A DNA stretch of 64,000 nt, taken from positions 26,125,564 to 26,189,563 of the forward strand of contig CM072511.1 in NCBI GenBank assembly GCA_036898135.1. Direction: 5' to 3'. The position numbers and the translations under genes were made by a program. This stretch comes from Oncomelania hupensis (Eukaryota > Mollusca > Gastropoda > Littorinimorpha > Pomatiopsidae). The notes under the pieces were generated by a model that saw nothing but the letters and a program-made list of their open reading frames with translations, had not been told where the DNA came from and did no database searches. This document shows, piece by piece, positions 55,480 to 64,000 of this stretch (its first letter is position 1; each line of letters opens with the position of its first letter).

Positions 55480-56665
55480 GTTGTTTCGGTTGTAAGATAT
55501 TGTCGAATGGAGCTGATGCGGTGAATTTCGAAATAGGCAGAGCGGCAGATGTTGGAAATGTGTTGGTCAAGTGACATGTCAGAAGACAGAATGAAACCTA
55601 AATTGCGGGCATAGTCAGAAAATGAAATGGATGAGGTTCCTACTGTGATGATATTTGGTAAATCGGATTTGTCGGATTTCTTTTTGATCAAGAGAGCTTC
55701 AGTTTTGTCATCATTGAGCTTTAGACGGTTTTCGGACATCCATTGTTTGACGTCAGTGATGCATGCCTGCATGGACTGGACGGAGGCGTGTGCATGTGAA
55801 GAGCTGAAAGAGGTGTGGAGTTGTGTGTCGTCTGCAAATGACTGATTGTTTACAGAGTGAGAATAGATGAGATCAGAGAGAGGCTTAGTGTACAGAATGA
55901 AGAGGACAGGACCGAGGACAGAACCTTGAGGGACACCAAAGGAGAGTGGGACAGACGAGGAAGAGTGTTCACCAATGAGGACAGACTGAGACCTGTGAGA
56001 GAGATAGGATTGAAGCCAGGAGAGACAAGTTCCATAGATTCCGTAGAGAGTGGAGAGTCTTTGAAGGAGAATGTTGTGGTCAATAGTGTCGAAAGCAGAA
56101 GATAGGTCTAAGAGAGTGAGGAGAAACACATCGCCCACGTCCAGGCCACGCAGTATGTCATTTGTCACTTTGATGAGAGCGGTTTCTGTGCTATGGTTGG
56201 GGCGGTAAGCAGACTGAGATGGAGGAAGGAGGTTGTGTTCAGTGAGGTAAGAAAAGAGTTGCTGAAGGACTACTTTTTCCAAGACTTTAGAAAGAAAAGA
56301 CAAGTTGGACACAGGTCTGTAGTTTTTTAGATTGTTCTGATCTAAAGATGTTTTTTTTTAGCAAGGGCTTTACCACAGCAGATTTGAAAAGAGAAGGGAC
56401 GGTGCCAGATTGTAAGCTCGTGTTGATAATGGATGTGAGAGTAGGAAGCAGGACATCTAGGCATTCACGGAGAAGGGGGGTGGGTAGGGGATCAAGGGGG
56501 CAGCTTGTGGGTTTTGACTGCAAGATGATCTTTCGAAGATCATGCTCAGAAATGTGACAAAATGCAGAAAAGGAACAACTGACCTAGTCACCAGACATGG
56601 ATGGTGCCGGCACCTGATCGAACTCGGCACGGATGTTGGTCACTTTCTTAACAAAGTAGTCACAG
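55480..56665 (-). pseudogene. CR1/L2-type LINE reverse transcriptase fragment
   Basis: On the minus strand a broken frame starts about 56665 (FCDYFVKKVTNIRAEFDQ). It meets a stop near 56590, continues with PTSCPLDPLPTPLLRECLDV, frameshifts at a T-run near 56355, then stays open from 56312 to the junction. RT blocks: LEKVVLQQLFSYLTEHNLLP, LLDLSSAFDTIDHNILLQRL (motif A), FGVPQGSVLGPVLFILYTKP (motif B), QSFADDTQLH (motif C, Asp-Asp intact), then QWMSENRLKLNDDKTEALLI. These identify a CR1/L2-group ORF2. It is cut after about 277 codons of the open part, at 55480, so the thumb and C-terminus are missing. The frame runs on into antisense RTE sequence by chance. Confidence 0.88.
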
Positions 56666-56821
56666 AATACAGAATACTAGGTTAATAGGCTAGATCTAGG
56701 TGCGTTGCGCATTCTTCAGTTTTTGTAGTTGTCAGGAATAGTTCTGCATGTCCTAATAAAATCAAAAGGATCTTTAATTATGCAGCCGTATATTTACAAT
56801 TATAAATTTTCCTCCGTTTTA

Positions 56822-56905
<84 letters not shown>

Positions 56906-57236
56906 GAGTCTCTCTCTCTTCTCTCTCTCTCTCGCTCGCTCTCTCTCTCTCTCCTTTGCACTACTCCCTAATGTCTTTATCTCCCTCCCCTTCCCTCTAC
57001 TCTCTCTCTCTCTGTCTCTCTCTACTAGTGCAAAAGATCATTCCTGCTATCATCCCTGCTCTCATCCCCTCCTTCCCATTTAAAAAACAACGCACACACA
57101 GATGCACAGAGCACAACAACACACGCCCCTAAAATAAACGCCCAACAAAACATAACCAAGCCACCAAAAAGCCTTTCGATCCATGGCAGACGAGACAAAA
57201 GTGTATTCATTTCAATATGAGTTGAAAATATATATT
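56666..57236. other. Spacer with (CT)n microsatellite
   Basis: A CT array with TTT, GAG and GCTCG interruptions occupies about 56822-57023. The rest is unrecognised 5' flank of the Gypsy element. Confidence 0.7.
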
Positions 57237-57241
57237 CCAAT

Positions 57242-58323
57242 TGTCACGAACTGGCTAGTGTTAACTCTGCCTATCGACTATTTAGCCATGTGTAGTCTTT
57301 GTAACAGTAGAGAAGTTAGACTATTACACAGCAGCAATTAAATTACACAGCAGACCACACACCGCGAGCCCGACCCACGCTAGCACAGTGAGTCAGCACT
57401 TGAGTTTTGAATCGGACCGTTTTAACCAATCAGAGCAGGCTCAGTGGGTAGAGCAGTTTGACTGTGTCAGATCTTGGCACAGTTTGAATCAGTCGTGTGT
57501 GTGACGAGGTAGAGTCAACATCTCCACAGCTAGAGAAATCTCTACACTCATAGACCAGGAAGCAGGACTTAGGAATCTTAGAATTCTCTCAAGTCATCAC
57601 GGGACCTGAACTTGTCAAACAGACGAGCAGGCGAGCTATCCCGAGCTATCCCGAGCTATCCTGTGTGTCCCACTCCACAGAAACGACTAGATGGTTGAGG
57701 AGACTCTACCGCACAAGACGGAAAGAGCTACCTTGAAACACACCCTGTCAGACCCCACAGCGTGGCCAGGGAACCCAACTACACAACGACACAGGTGGAC
57801 CAGAAGCTACCTCACAGAAGGACTTCGAACACCCCACACATGAGTTAAGTGCATAAGGCGAAGGTGCACTTAAACTGATCATAACAGGACCACAGTAGTC
57901 CAACTCTTCAGAAACTGTAAAACGGACCACAGTAGTCCAAATCTACATGAAATATTATAGCAAGTGCCCGAGGAAGATATAACAGCTGCCTAGACTATCA
58001 GCGATCGAACTATTAGCAGTGACTGAGACTTTTTAAGTTAGATTTGTACTTAGAGAACCTTGTATAGAGTAGAAGAAATAAATGTGTGATTTTAACTGTT
58101 ATCAAGTGGCTGGACTACATATGATTCATAGCCGTGTGAAAGCTAGTGTGACAGTATCTTTTACCATTTTTCTATCTATTTCTGTACCCCAACCTTAACA
58201 CAGAACGAGCTAAACAAATAAATTTATTAAAGTAATTCATAGGGTGACTTACTAGCAGTTCCCACCGAATAAACGTGAGGGTCCATAATTCCATTGTGCA
58301 GAGCCCATAAACCCCACGTGACA
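57242..58323 (+). repeat. 5' LTR of Gmr1-like Gypsy element
   Basis: 1082 bp, starting TGTCACGAACTGG and ending CCCACGTGACA, so TGTCACG and CGTGACA are perfect inverted termini. A polyadenylation signal AATAAA is at 58079-58084. Three tandem copies of CGAGCTATCC lie at 57632-57661 and two GGACCACAGTAGTCCAA words near 57887 and 57924. A tRNA-like GGCTCAGTGGGTAGAGC occurs near 57439. No TATA box stands out. The first 621 bp match the 3' LTR base for base. Confidence 0.96.
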
Positions 58324-58330
58324 CTTTAAT

Positions 58331-58347
58331 TGGCGAGCCTGCCAGGA
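58331..58347 (+). promoter_or_regulatory. Primer-binding site, tRNA-Arg type
   Basis: TGGCGAGCCTGCCAGGA starts 8 bases after the LTR end. Its complement ends in CTCGCCA and matches, from memory, the 3' end of animal tRNA-Arg (ACG-type) with CCA, with at most one mismatch depending on species. It would prime minus-strand DNA synthesis. The 7-base gap (CTTTAAT) is longer than the 0-3 usual for many LTR elements. Confidence 0.75.
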
Positions 58348-58691
58348 TCTGTGGATAATAGGAATTGGGTATAACCGGATCTAAGTACAATAAAATTAGA
58401 TAACAGTAGGAGTAGTAGAATAACTTAGAATAGTGGTAACAAGGACTAATCAGTTTGGGTGCACTATTCTTTATTTAAAAACTTGTTTGCTTCAATTATT
58501 TTTGTGCCTGTATGTTGCATTGTTCTTTTGCAGGTTTTGCTTAAATAACTGTTGTATGCCATTTGACTCTTGTTTTATTCTATTAGTGATTACGAATTTT
58601 ATGGTCTTTGCATTGTTGTTATTGACTTGCAATATTGCTAGTGTTTTGGTATTCCACGTGATTCAGAGGTTGTTCATATACACTTTTGACA

Positions 58692-61600
58692 ATGTCGGAC
58701 CCCGTGGCCTTGAGATTGCGTTTCAAGGAACTAGGAGAAGCTTTACACTTAGCAGGGGCAGACCTAATTGCGTATATCAATGCAGAGGTAGAGAAACAGG
58801 AAGCTAAGGCAGAGAGAGCAGCAGAGAGAGAGGCGAAGAAACTCGAAGCAGAACAGAGAAAAGCGGAACTAGAAGCAGAGCAAAAGAAATTAGAACTAGA
58901 AGCAGAGCAGAAGAAACTAGCATTAGAAGCAGAGCAGAAGAAATTAGAAGCAGAGCAAAAGAAAGCAGAGTTAGAAGCAGCAAGAGAACAGAAGAAACTA
59001 GAATTAGAAGGAGAACAGAAAAAGGCAGCATTAGCAGCAGAGAGAGAAGCAGAAGTTAGGAAATGGGAGTATGAGAGAGCAGAAAAGGAAAAAGACAGAC
59101 AGCATGAGTTAGAGCTAAGAAGATTGGGATCAGGAGCTTCAAGTTCTTCCTCAACCCCTCCCCACTCAGATCAGCTAGAGGTAGCATCCAACCCTGTACA
59201 AGGAATGTCATTTCCACTGGGAACATTCAATGAGAGAGAAGAAGGTCTAGATCTCTATTTGACTAGGTTTGAGCGCCTAGCAACTGAGTATAAACTAGAT
59301 CCCACTCATTGGTCTTTCAAGCTTAGTCAAGGGCTTAGAGGAAAGGCTTATGACATCTACAGTAAGCTACCGACTGACAGAGTGACTGACTATCACAAAG
59401 TAAAAGAGGCACTCCTAACGGGATTCGAACTGACAGGAGAATGCTATCGGCAAAAATTCCGCACCAATCGGAGAGTGAAAGGAGAGAGCTATGCGCAGTT
59501 CGCGGATCGGTTGTCCACAACGCTGGATAAGTGGATTAGCCAGTCAGCCACGGCTAAGACGTATGATGGACTGACAGAACTGTTAGTATGGGAACAGCTA
59601 CGGGAAACCATGACCCCCGAGCTGAGGACATTCTCAGTAGAGCAGGGCGCGGAAAGACTGGAGGATCTGGTCAAGGTCGCAGATAGGTACGTGGCCGCAC
59701 ACGGAGAAGCCAAGAGCTTCAGGCGAGACCTAAAGCCTAACGGGAAAGAGGCACAGAAACGAAGCCCTAACCGGGAAGAGCGCACCGCGAATAAGCCGAA
59801 TAACCCCAGACCTGGGCAAAATAAAGGACCCAACGCGGAATTCGGGAAAAGAGGTCCCGCAGAACAGAGACGGTATTGTTCGTTCTGCAACAGAAACAAT
59901 CACTCCACCGCAGAATGTTTCAAGTTGGCCGCACAACGTAGGGAAGAGCGCGAAAGCCGGCCAGCGCACAGAGTTCTAACTCAAAGTAGCGGTAACAAGC
60001 CACACACAATCGGAGATCACCCATCGGTGACAGACACGGTCAAGGTCAACGGTAAAGAAGCGAACTGTCTGTATGACACAGGTCTATCATACGACGCGAT
60101 AGTCAGCGAATCTCTTGTATCGCGCGCGGACTTGACAGACAAGACAGTCGACTTACAAGGAGCAGACTTGACGAAACCGACGACTACTTGCCCAATAGCA
60201 TGGATAGAAGTAGAGAGTAGGTACGTCACAGGACGAATCCAAGCAGATGTTTTACAGAAACCCCTGTATGATCTAGTGCTAGGTTGTAGGTATGTGTTCT
60301 TAGGCACGCCCCCCAAAACTGTAGAGATAGCTGCAGTGCAAACCAGGGCCCAAGCTAAAACCCAACCACCCCAGCCCGAGTTCGCTCCGAATCCAGGACT
60401 CGAAGAGATCAAAACAGCACAGAAAGAAGACACCTCGATAGCGAAGTGCTTCCAGAAGCTACCCAAGGCGCACACACCCCCGCACAAGGGAGACTTCTAC
60501 ATGGAAGAGGGAGTTCTACATCGACAAGGAGATGGAGATCACACCCAACTAGTACTACCAGCCACCCTTCGAGCCCAAGTACTAGAATTAGGCCACAGCA
60601 TGCCACTCAGCGGACACATGGGAATTGGAGCCACAGTGCAGAGAATCAGCGCACACTACTATTGGCCAGGAATCACAGAGGATGTCAAGCGCTACGTGAA
60701 ATCTTGCCACCAATGTCAACGATATTCCCCGCGACATCACACCGTACCAGTTACCTTAGGACCATCGGTAGTAGTCGGCGTGCCATTCCAGCAAGTCTCA
60801 GTAGACATAGTAGGACCACTGCCCATGACCAAGAAGAGGAACAGATTTCTACTCACACTCGTCGACGCATGTACGATGTGGTGCGAAGCAGTCCCGTTGC
60901 CAGCGATCGACACCAAGAAGATTGCAGATGCACTCATCGCCATCTTTACCAGAGTCGGATTCCCGGACAGCATTAGAACGGACAACGGATCTCAGTTCAC
61001 CGGCCGCCTGATGCAAGACGTGTTCGAGTTGATACAAGTTCATCACATTCGCACACCACCATACCACCCCGCCAGCAACGGACAAGTAGAAAGACTGAAT
61101 GGAACCCTTCTCACCATACTCAGGAAAGTCGCCGACGACAATCCAGAAGCGTGGGACACCTACGTGAATGCGGCACTGTTCGCATATAGAGAAACGCCCC
61201 ATGCAGCCACAGGCTACACCCCGTCAACATTGCTATTCGGCAGACCTCTAGCAGGACCGCTAGAAGCCCTACGCAGAAGTTGGACGGAGGCCAAGATAGA
61301 CGACACACCAAGAGGTGCCACCAAGTACGTCGCAGACCTGCAGGAAACCCTCAAAGCAACGTGGAAGAAAGCTGGTGAAGCACTGAAGAAGGCAAGAGCC
61401 CGTCAGGCGAAGTACTACAACCGCCACGCGAAGGACAGAGAACTGCAAGTCGGCGATCAAGTGCTACTCTTACTTCCAAGTGGAACCAACAAGCTGGACA
61501 TCGCTTGGAGAGGACCGTACCGGGTGACTGCCAAGAAATCCAAGACAGTCTACCAAGTAGAGGTGAACGGGAGAGCCCGATACCACCACATCAATCTCCT

Positions 61601-63212
61601 CAAGAAATACACGGACCGACCAGCGACCCCCAGCACTCACAACTTGTTAGCCATCGCCATCGCGGAAGAAGGAGAAAGCATGGAGACCAATGCAGTAGAG
61701 TACCCCCTGCACTCCAAAGAAACCTACAAAGACGTGATACTCAACGGAGACCTAGCCGCTAAACAGCAACAGCAAGTACTACAGGTCATTCGACAACATC
61801 AGACTGTGCTCACAGACCGACCAGGGAGGACAGACCTCGTCGAAGTAACCTTAACGGTGACCGACCCAACACCCGTCCGCCAGAAGCTCTACCCGATGCC
61901 ACTGTCTCAGCAGCGAGCCATCAAGGAAGAGATAGCCACCTTACTGGCAGCCGGAATCATCTCAGAGTCCACTTCACCCTACAGCGCAGGCACGGTATTG
62001 TTGCGAAAACCCAACGGAGAGCATCGACTGTGCATCGACTTCAGACTCCTGAATGCGGTAACGCAGTTCCAGCCAGAGCCACTCCCGGACCAGACCGACC
62101 TATTTGCCAAGCTACAGCGAGCAAAGTACTTCTCACGTATCGACCTCAGCAAAGGATACTACCAGATACCAGTACAACCACAAGTCCGAAAGTACCTAGC
62201 GTTTAGCACTATGGAAGGACACTTCGAGTTCAATGTACTTCCATTCGGACTCCACAACGCACCCAGCATCTTCAGCGCAATGATGCGGAAACTCCTGGCA
62301 CCCCTGAGCAGCGAGCACCTACACTCGTTTATGGACGACATCCTCATCGCAACACCTACGTGGGAGGAACATGTCACGCTCCTACAACAACTACTCGCCC
62401 GCCTCAGAGACACGGGATTGACGGCAAGACCCACCAAATGTCAGATTGGATTAACGGAATTAGAATTTCTGGGACACACCATAAGTCAAGGAAGCCTGCG
62501 ACCGGTAGAGAAGACAGTGAAACGCCTACTCGACGCTCCTAGGCCCAAGACCAAAAAGGAAGTACAGTCGTTTCTAGGACTCTGCGGCTTCTACCAGAAG
62601 TTCATCCCCAACTACAACAGCATCGCCGTACCCCTGACAAATGGAACCCGGAAAATCGCCCCGGACAAAGTAGTTTGGCCAGCCGAATGCGAGACAGCAT
62701 TCCAAACACTCAAGGACAGAATGACATCGGCGCCAGTACTCCACCTACCCGATTTGACTCAGCCATTCGTTCTTCGCACCGACGCCAGCGACTTAGGCCT
62801 CGGAGCAGTACTGCTACAGCGCGACCCCAAGAATGCAGAGACGCTATTCCCTGTCGCCTACGCCAGCAGAAAATTGAGACCCGCCGAGACCCACTACGCC
62901 ACGTCGGAGAAGGAATGCCTTGGACTAGTCTGGGCCATACAGAAATTCCAACTCTACCTGTATGGGACCCACTTCACAGTTCAGGTGGACCACCAACCAC
63001 TATCGTTCCTGGCAGCCTCCAAGTCTTTGAACTCTCGCCTGATGCGATGGGCACTCACCCTTCAGGCATACTCATTCCAAATCGAGTACATCCCCGGCAA
63101 AGAGAACCACGGAGCCGACTACCTCAGTCGCCATCTCGTGGAGGACACAGCAGCTATCGCCCACCCAACACAACTAAGGGCCACAGCACCAGAATTCGTC
63201 CCCGCCCAATAA
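58692..63212 (+). CDS. gag-pol: Gag-Pol polyprotein of Gmr1-like Gypsy retrotransposon
   Basis: 1506 residues from ATG 58692; an in-frame TTG six bases upstream is not needed. Gag: Glu/Lys/Ala-rich coiled coil (about 30-145), capsid (about 160-340) whose C-terminal part (247-337) resembles the SCAN domain, basic linker, and CCHC zinc knuckle C396-C399-H404-C409. Protease: active site DTG 462-464. Integrase: H635-H642-C672-C675 zinc site, catalytic D705, D764 and E800 (35 residues between the last two), and GPY motif 941-943. Reverse transcriptase about 1055-1300 with D1151 and FMDD 1213-1216. RNase H about 1355-1480 with D1364, E1408, D1433 and D1476. No stop or frameshift separates gag from pol, so Pol would be made by cleavage of one precursor, or at a ratio set some other way. 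All catalytic residues I can check are present. Confidence 0.96.
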   Translation: MSDPVALRLRFKELGEALHLAGADLIAYINAEVEKQEAKAERAAEREAKKLEAEQRKAELEAEQKKLELEAEQKKLALEAEQKKLEAEQKKAELEAAREQKKLELEGEQKKAALAAEREAEVRKWEYERAEKEKDRQHELELRRLGSGASSSSSTPPHSDQLEVASNPVQGMSFPLGTFNEREEGLDLYLTRFERLATEYKLDPTHWSFKLSQGLRGKAYDIYSKLPTDRVTDYHKVKEALLTGFELTGECYRQKFRTNRRVKGESYAQFADRLSTTLDKWISQSATAKTYDGLTELLVWEQLRETMTPELRTFSVEQGAERLEDLVKVADRYVAAHGEAKSFRRDLKPNGKEAQKRSPNREERTANKPNNPRPGQNKGPNAEFGKRGPAEQRRYCSFCNRNNHSTAECFKLAAQRREERESRPAHRVLTQSSGNKPHTIGDHPSVTDTVKVNGKEANCLYDTGLSYDAIVSESLVSRADLTDKTVDLQGADLTKPTTTCPIAWIEVESRYVTGRIQADVLQKPLYDLVLGCRYVFLGTPPKTVEIAAVQTRAQAKTQPPQPEFAPNPGLEEIKTAQKEDTSIAKCFQKLPKAHTPPHKGDFYMEEGVLHRQGDGDHTQLVLPATLRAQVLELGHSMPLSGHMGIGATVQRISAHYYWPGITEDVKRYVKSCHQCQRYSPRHHTVPVTLGPSVVVGVPFQQVSVDIVGPLPMTKKRNRFLLTLVDACTMWCEAVPLPAIDTKKIADALIAIFTRVGFPDSIRTDNGSQFTGRLMQDVFELIQVHHIRTPPYHPASNGQVERLNGTLLTILRKVADDNPEAWDTYVNAALFAYRETPHAATGYTPSTLLFGRPLAGPLEALRRSWTEAKIDDTPRGATKYVADLQETLKATWKKAGEALKKARARQAKYYNRHAKDRELQVGDQVLLLLPSGTNKLDIAWRGPYRVTAKKSKTVYQVEVNGRARYHHINLLKKYTDRPATPSTHNLLAIAIAEEGESMETNAVEYPLHSKETYKDVILNGDLAAKQQQQVLQVIRQHQTVLTDRPGRTDLVEVTLTVTDPTPVRQKLYPMPLSQQRAIKEEIATLLAAGIISESTSPYSAGTVLLRKPNGEHRLCIDFRLLNAVTQFQPEPLPDQTDLFAKLQRAKYFSRIDLSKGYYQIPVQPQVRKYLAFSTMEGHFEFNVLPFGLHNAPSIFSAMMRKLLAPLSSEHLHSFMDDILIATPTWEEHVTLLQQLLARLRDTGLTARPTKCQIGLTELEFLGHTISQGSLRPVEKTVKRLLDAPRPKTKKEVQSFLGLCGFYQKFIPNYNSIAVPLTNGTRKIAPDKVVWPAECETAFQTLKDRMTSAPVLHLPDLTQPFVLRTDASDLGLGAVLLQRDPKNAETLFPVAYASRKLRPAETHYATSEKECLGLVWAIQKFQLYLYGTHFTVQVDHQPLSFLAASKSLNSRLMRWALTLQAYSFQIEYIPGKENHGADYLSRHLVEDTAAIAHPTQLRATAPEFVPAQ

Positions 63213-63379
63213 AACCCTGTCACTAGTGTCCATAGCTACCTGGCACAGCATTGCAGCTCAGGTAGAGCAACTTAACTAGTTTGTAAATAGGACCCTAGGA
63301 TAGCGCAGTGTTAAACTAGGCTCTGTAGTAGAAAAAGGTCGAATCCAGTAGTCATCGCCTTTTTTCAGTTGAGGGAGCC
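63213..63379 (+). other. 3' UTR and polypurine-like stretch of the Gypsy element
   Basis: 167 bp between the pol stop and the 3' LTR. TTGAGGGAGCC immediately before the LTR start (63369-63379) is the likely plus-strand primer, though the purine run is short and ends in CC. Confidence 0.6.
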
Positions 63380-64000
63380 TGTCACGAACTGGCTAGTGTT
63401 AACTCTGCCTATCGACTATTTAGCCATGTGTAGTCTTTGTAACAGTAGAGAAGTTAGACTATTACACAGCAGCAATTAAATTACACAGCAGACCACACAC
63501 CGCGAGCCCGACCCACGCTAGCACAGTGAGTCAGCACTTGAGTTTTGAATCGGACCGTTTTAACCAATCAGAGCAGGCTCAGTGGGTAGAGCAGTTTGAC
63601 TGTGTCAGATCTTGGCACAGTTTGAATCAGTCGTGTGTGTGACGAGGTAGAGTCAACATCTCCACAGCTAGAGAAATCTCTACACTCATAGACCAGGAAG
63701 CAGGACTTAGGAATCTTAGAATTCTCTCAAGTCATCACGGGACCTGAACTTGTCAAACAGACGAGCAGGCGAGCTATCCCGAGCTATCCCGAGCTATCCT
63801 GTGTGTCCCACTCCACAGAAACGACTAGATGGTTGAGGAGACTCTACCGCACAAGACGGAAAGAGCTACCTTGAAACACACCCTGTCAGACCCCACAGCG
63901 TGGCCAGGGAACCCAACTACACAACGACACAGGTGGACCAGAAGCTACCTCACAGAAGGACTTCGAACACCCCACACATGAGTTAAGTGCATAAGGCGAA
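63380..64000 (+). repeat. 3' LTR of Gmr1-like Gypsy element (partial)
   Basis: Starts TGTCACGAACTGG. The 621 bp present correspond to 57242-57862 with no substitution or indel that I can find. Cut by the window end, so the 3' duplication partner of the flank TTCCAAT before 57242 cannot be checked. Confidence 0.96.

Larger units (their letters stand above)
57242..64000 (+). mobile_element. Apparently intact Gmr1-like Gypsy LTR retrotransposon (3' LTR runs off the window)
   Basis: Order: 5' LTR (57242-58323), primer-binding site, 5' leader, one gag-pol frame (58692-63212), short 3' UTR, purine-rich stretch and 3' LTR from 63380. Predicted full size is about 7.2 kb if the 3' LTR is also 1082 bp. 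Within pol the order is protease, integrase, reverse transcriptase, RNase H, which is the arrangement of the Gmr1 lineage of Ty3/Gypsy and not of ordinary Gypsy elements. No env-like frame exists. Identical LTR sequence and an open frame point to a recent insertion that may still be competent. Confidence 0.95.

Noticed and set aside
55248..56312. A 354-codon minus-strand frame as one gene
   Set aside because: Only the first ~277 codons are LINE reverse transcriptase. The rest is antisense RTE sequence read through a junction.
58692..63212. Ty1/Copia element, suggested by integrase before reverse transcriptase
   Set aside because: The D,D35E integrase with GPY motif, the CCHC/SCAN-like Gag and Gypsy-type RT/RNase H sequence place it in Ty3/Gypsy, Gmr1 lineage.
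57242..64000. Endogenous retrovirus
   Set aside because: Only 167 bp lie between the pol stop and the 3' LTR. No envelope-like frame exists.

Overview
The window is repeat-dominated nuclear DNA from an animal, probably a marine mollusc. This rests on the repeat content: RTE and CR1/L2 LINEs, several tRNA-derived SINE families ending in (ATT)n, hAT- and PIF/Harbinger-like DNA elements, dense di- and trinucleotide microsatellites, interstitial TTAGGG repeats and a Gmr1-type Gypsy element. There are no bacterial operons, no CRISPR array and no free-standing rRNA or tRNA genes. The host species is inference only. I see no convincing intact single-copy host gene. The best candidate is a weak three-exon model at 15709-18388.

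Layout. 0-12 kb: a foldback DNA element (852-1673), two LINE 3' ends (about 2057-2567 and 3776-4213), a threefold (GAT)n higher-order repeat (4736-5605), AT-rich unique DNA, then a SINE and microsatellite cluster (7.6-9.7 kb) and a 103-bp relative of the foldback element (10466-10568). 11.2-13.5 kb: a decayed copy of an uncharacterised invertebrate gene family ending in a cysteine-rich CXC-like domain. 14-21 kb: an unclassified dispersed repeat, adjacent palindromes, the candidate spliced gene and SINEs. 21.7-23.3 kb: a deleted hAT element with transposase remnant. 25.1-25.5 kb: a MITE inside an RTE fragment. 25.6-33 kb: mostly unrecognised DNA. 33-48 kb: many RTE LINE fragments, a Harbinger-like element (39762-40740), a minimal hammerhead ribozyme of Penelope type (42243-42288, minus) and a solo LTR with perfect target-site duplication (43901-44480). 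48-52 kb: SINEs, pyrimidine microsatellites and an inverted-repeat element containing telomere-like repeats. 52.5-56.7 kb: the longest RTE copy, split by a second solo LTR (52703-53307) and abutting an antisense CR1/L2 LINE.

57242-64000 is the highlight: an apparently intact Gypsy-class LTR retrotransposon. A 1082-bp 5' LTR, a primer-binding site matching tRNA-Arg, one uninterrupted 1506-codon gag-pol frame and a 3' LTR (cut by the window edge) show no difference over 621 comparable bases. Integrase lies upstream of reverse transcriptase, the unusual Gmr1-type order, and the Gag carries a region resembling the SCAN domain. With identical LTRs and an open frame it is the only element here that looks recently mobile.

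The mobile elements interact by nesting and parasitism. DNA elements and solo LTRs sit inside older RTE copies, SINE 3' tails resemble a LINE 3' end present in the window, and several RTE insertions keep 8-11 bp target-site duplications.
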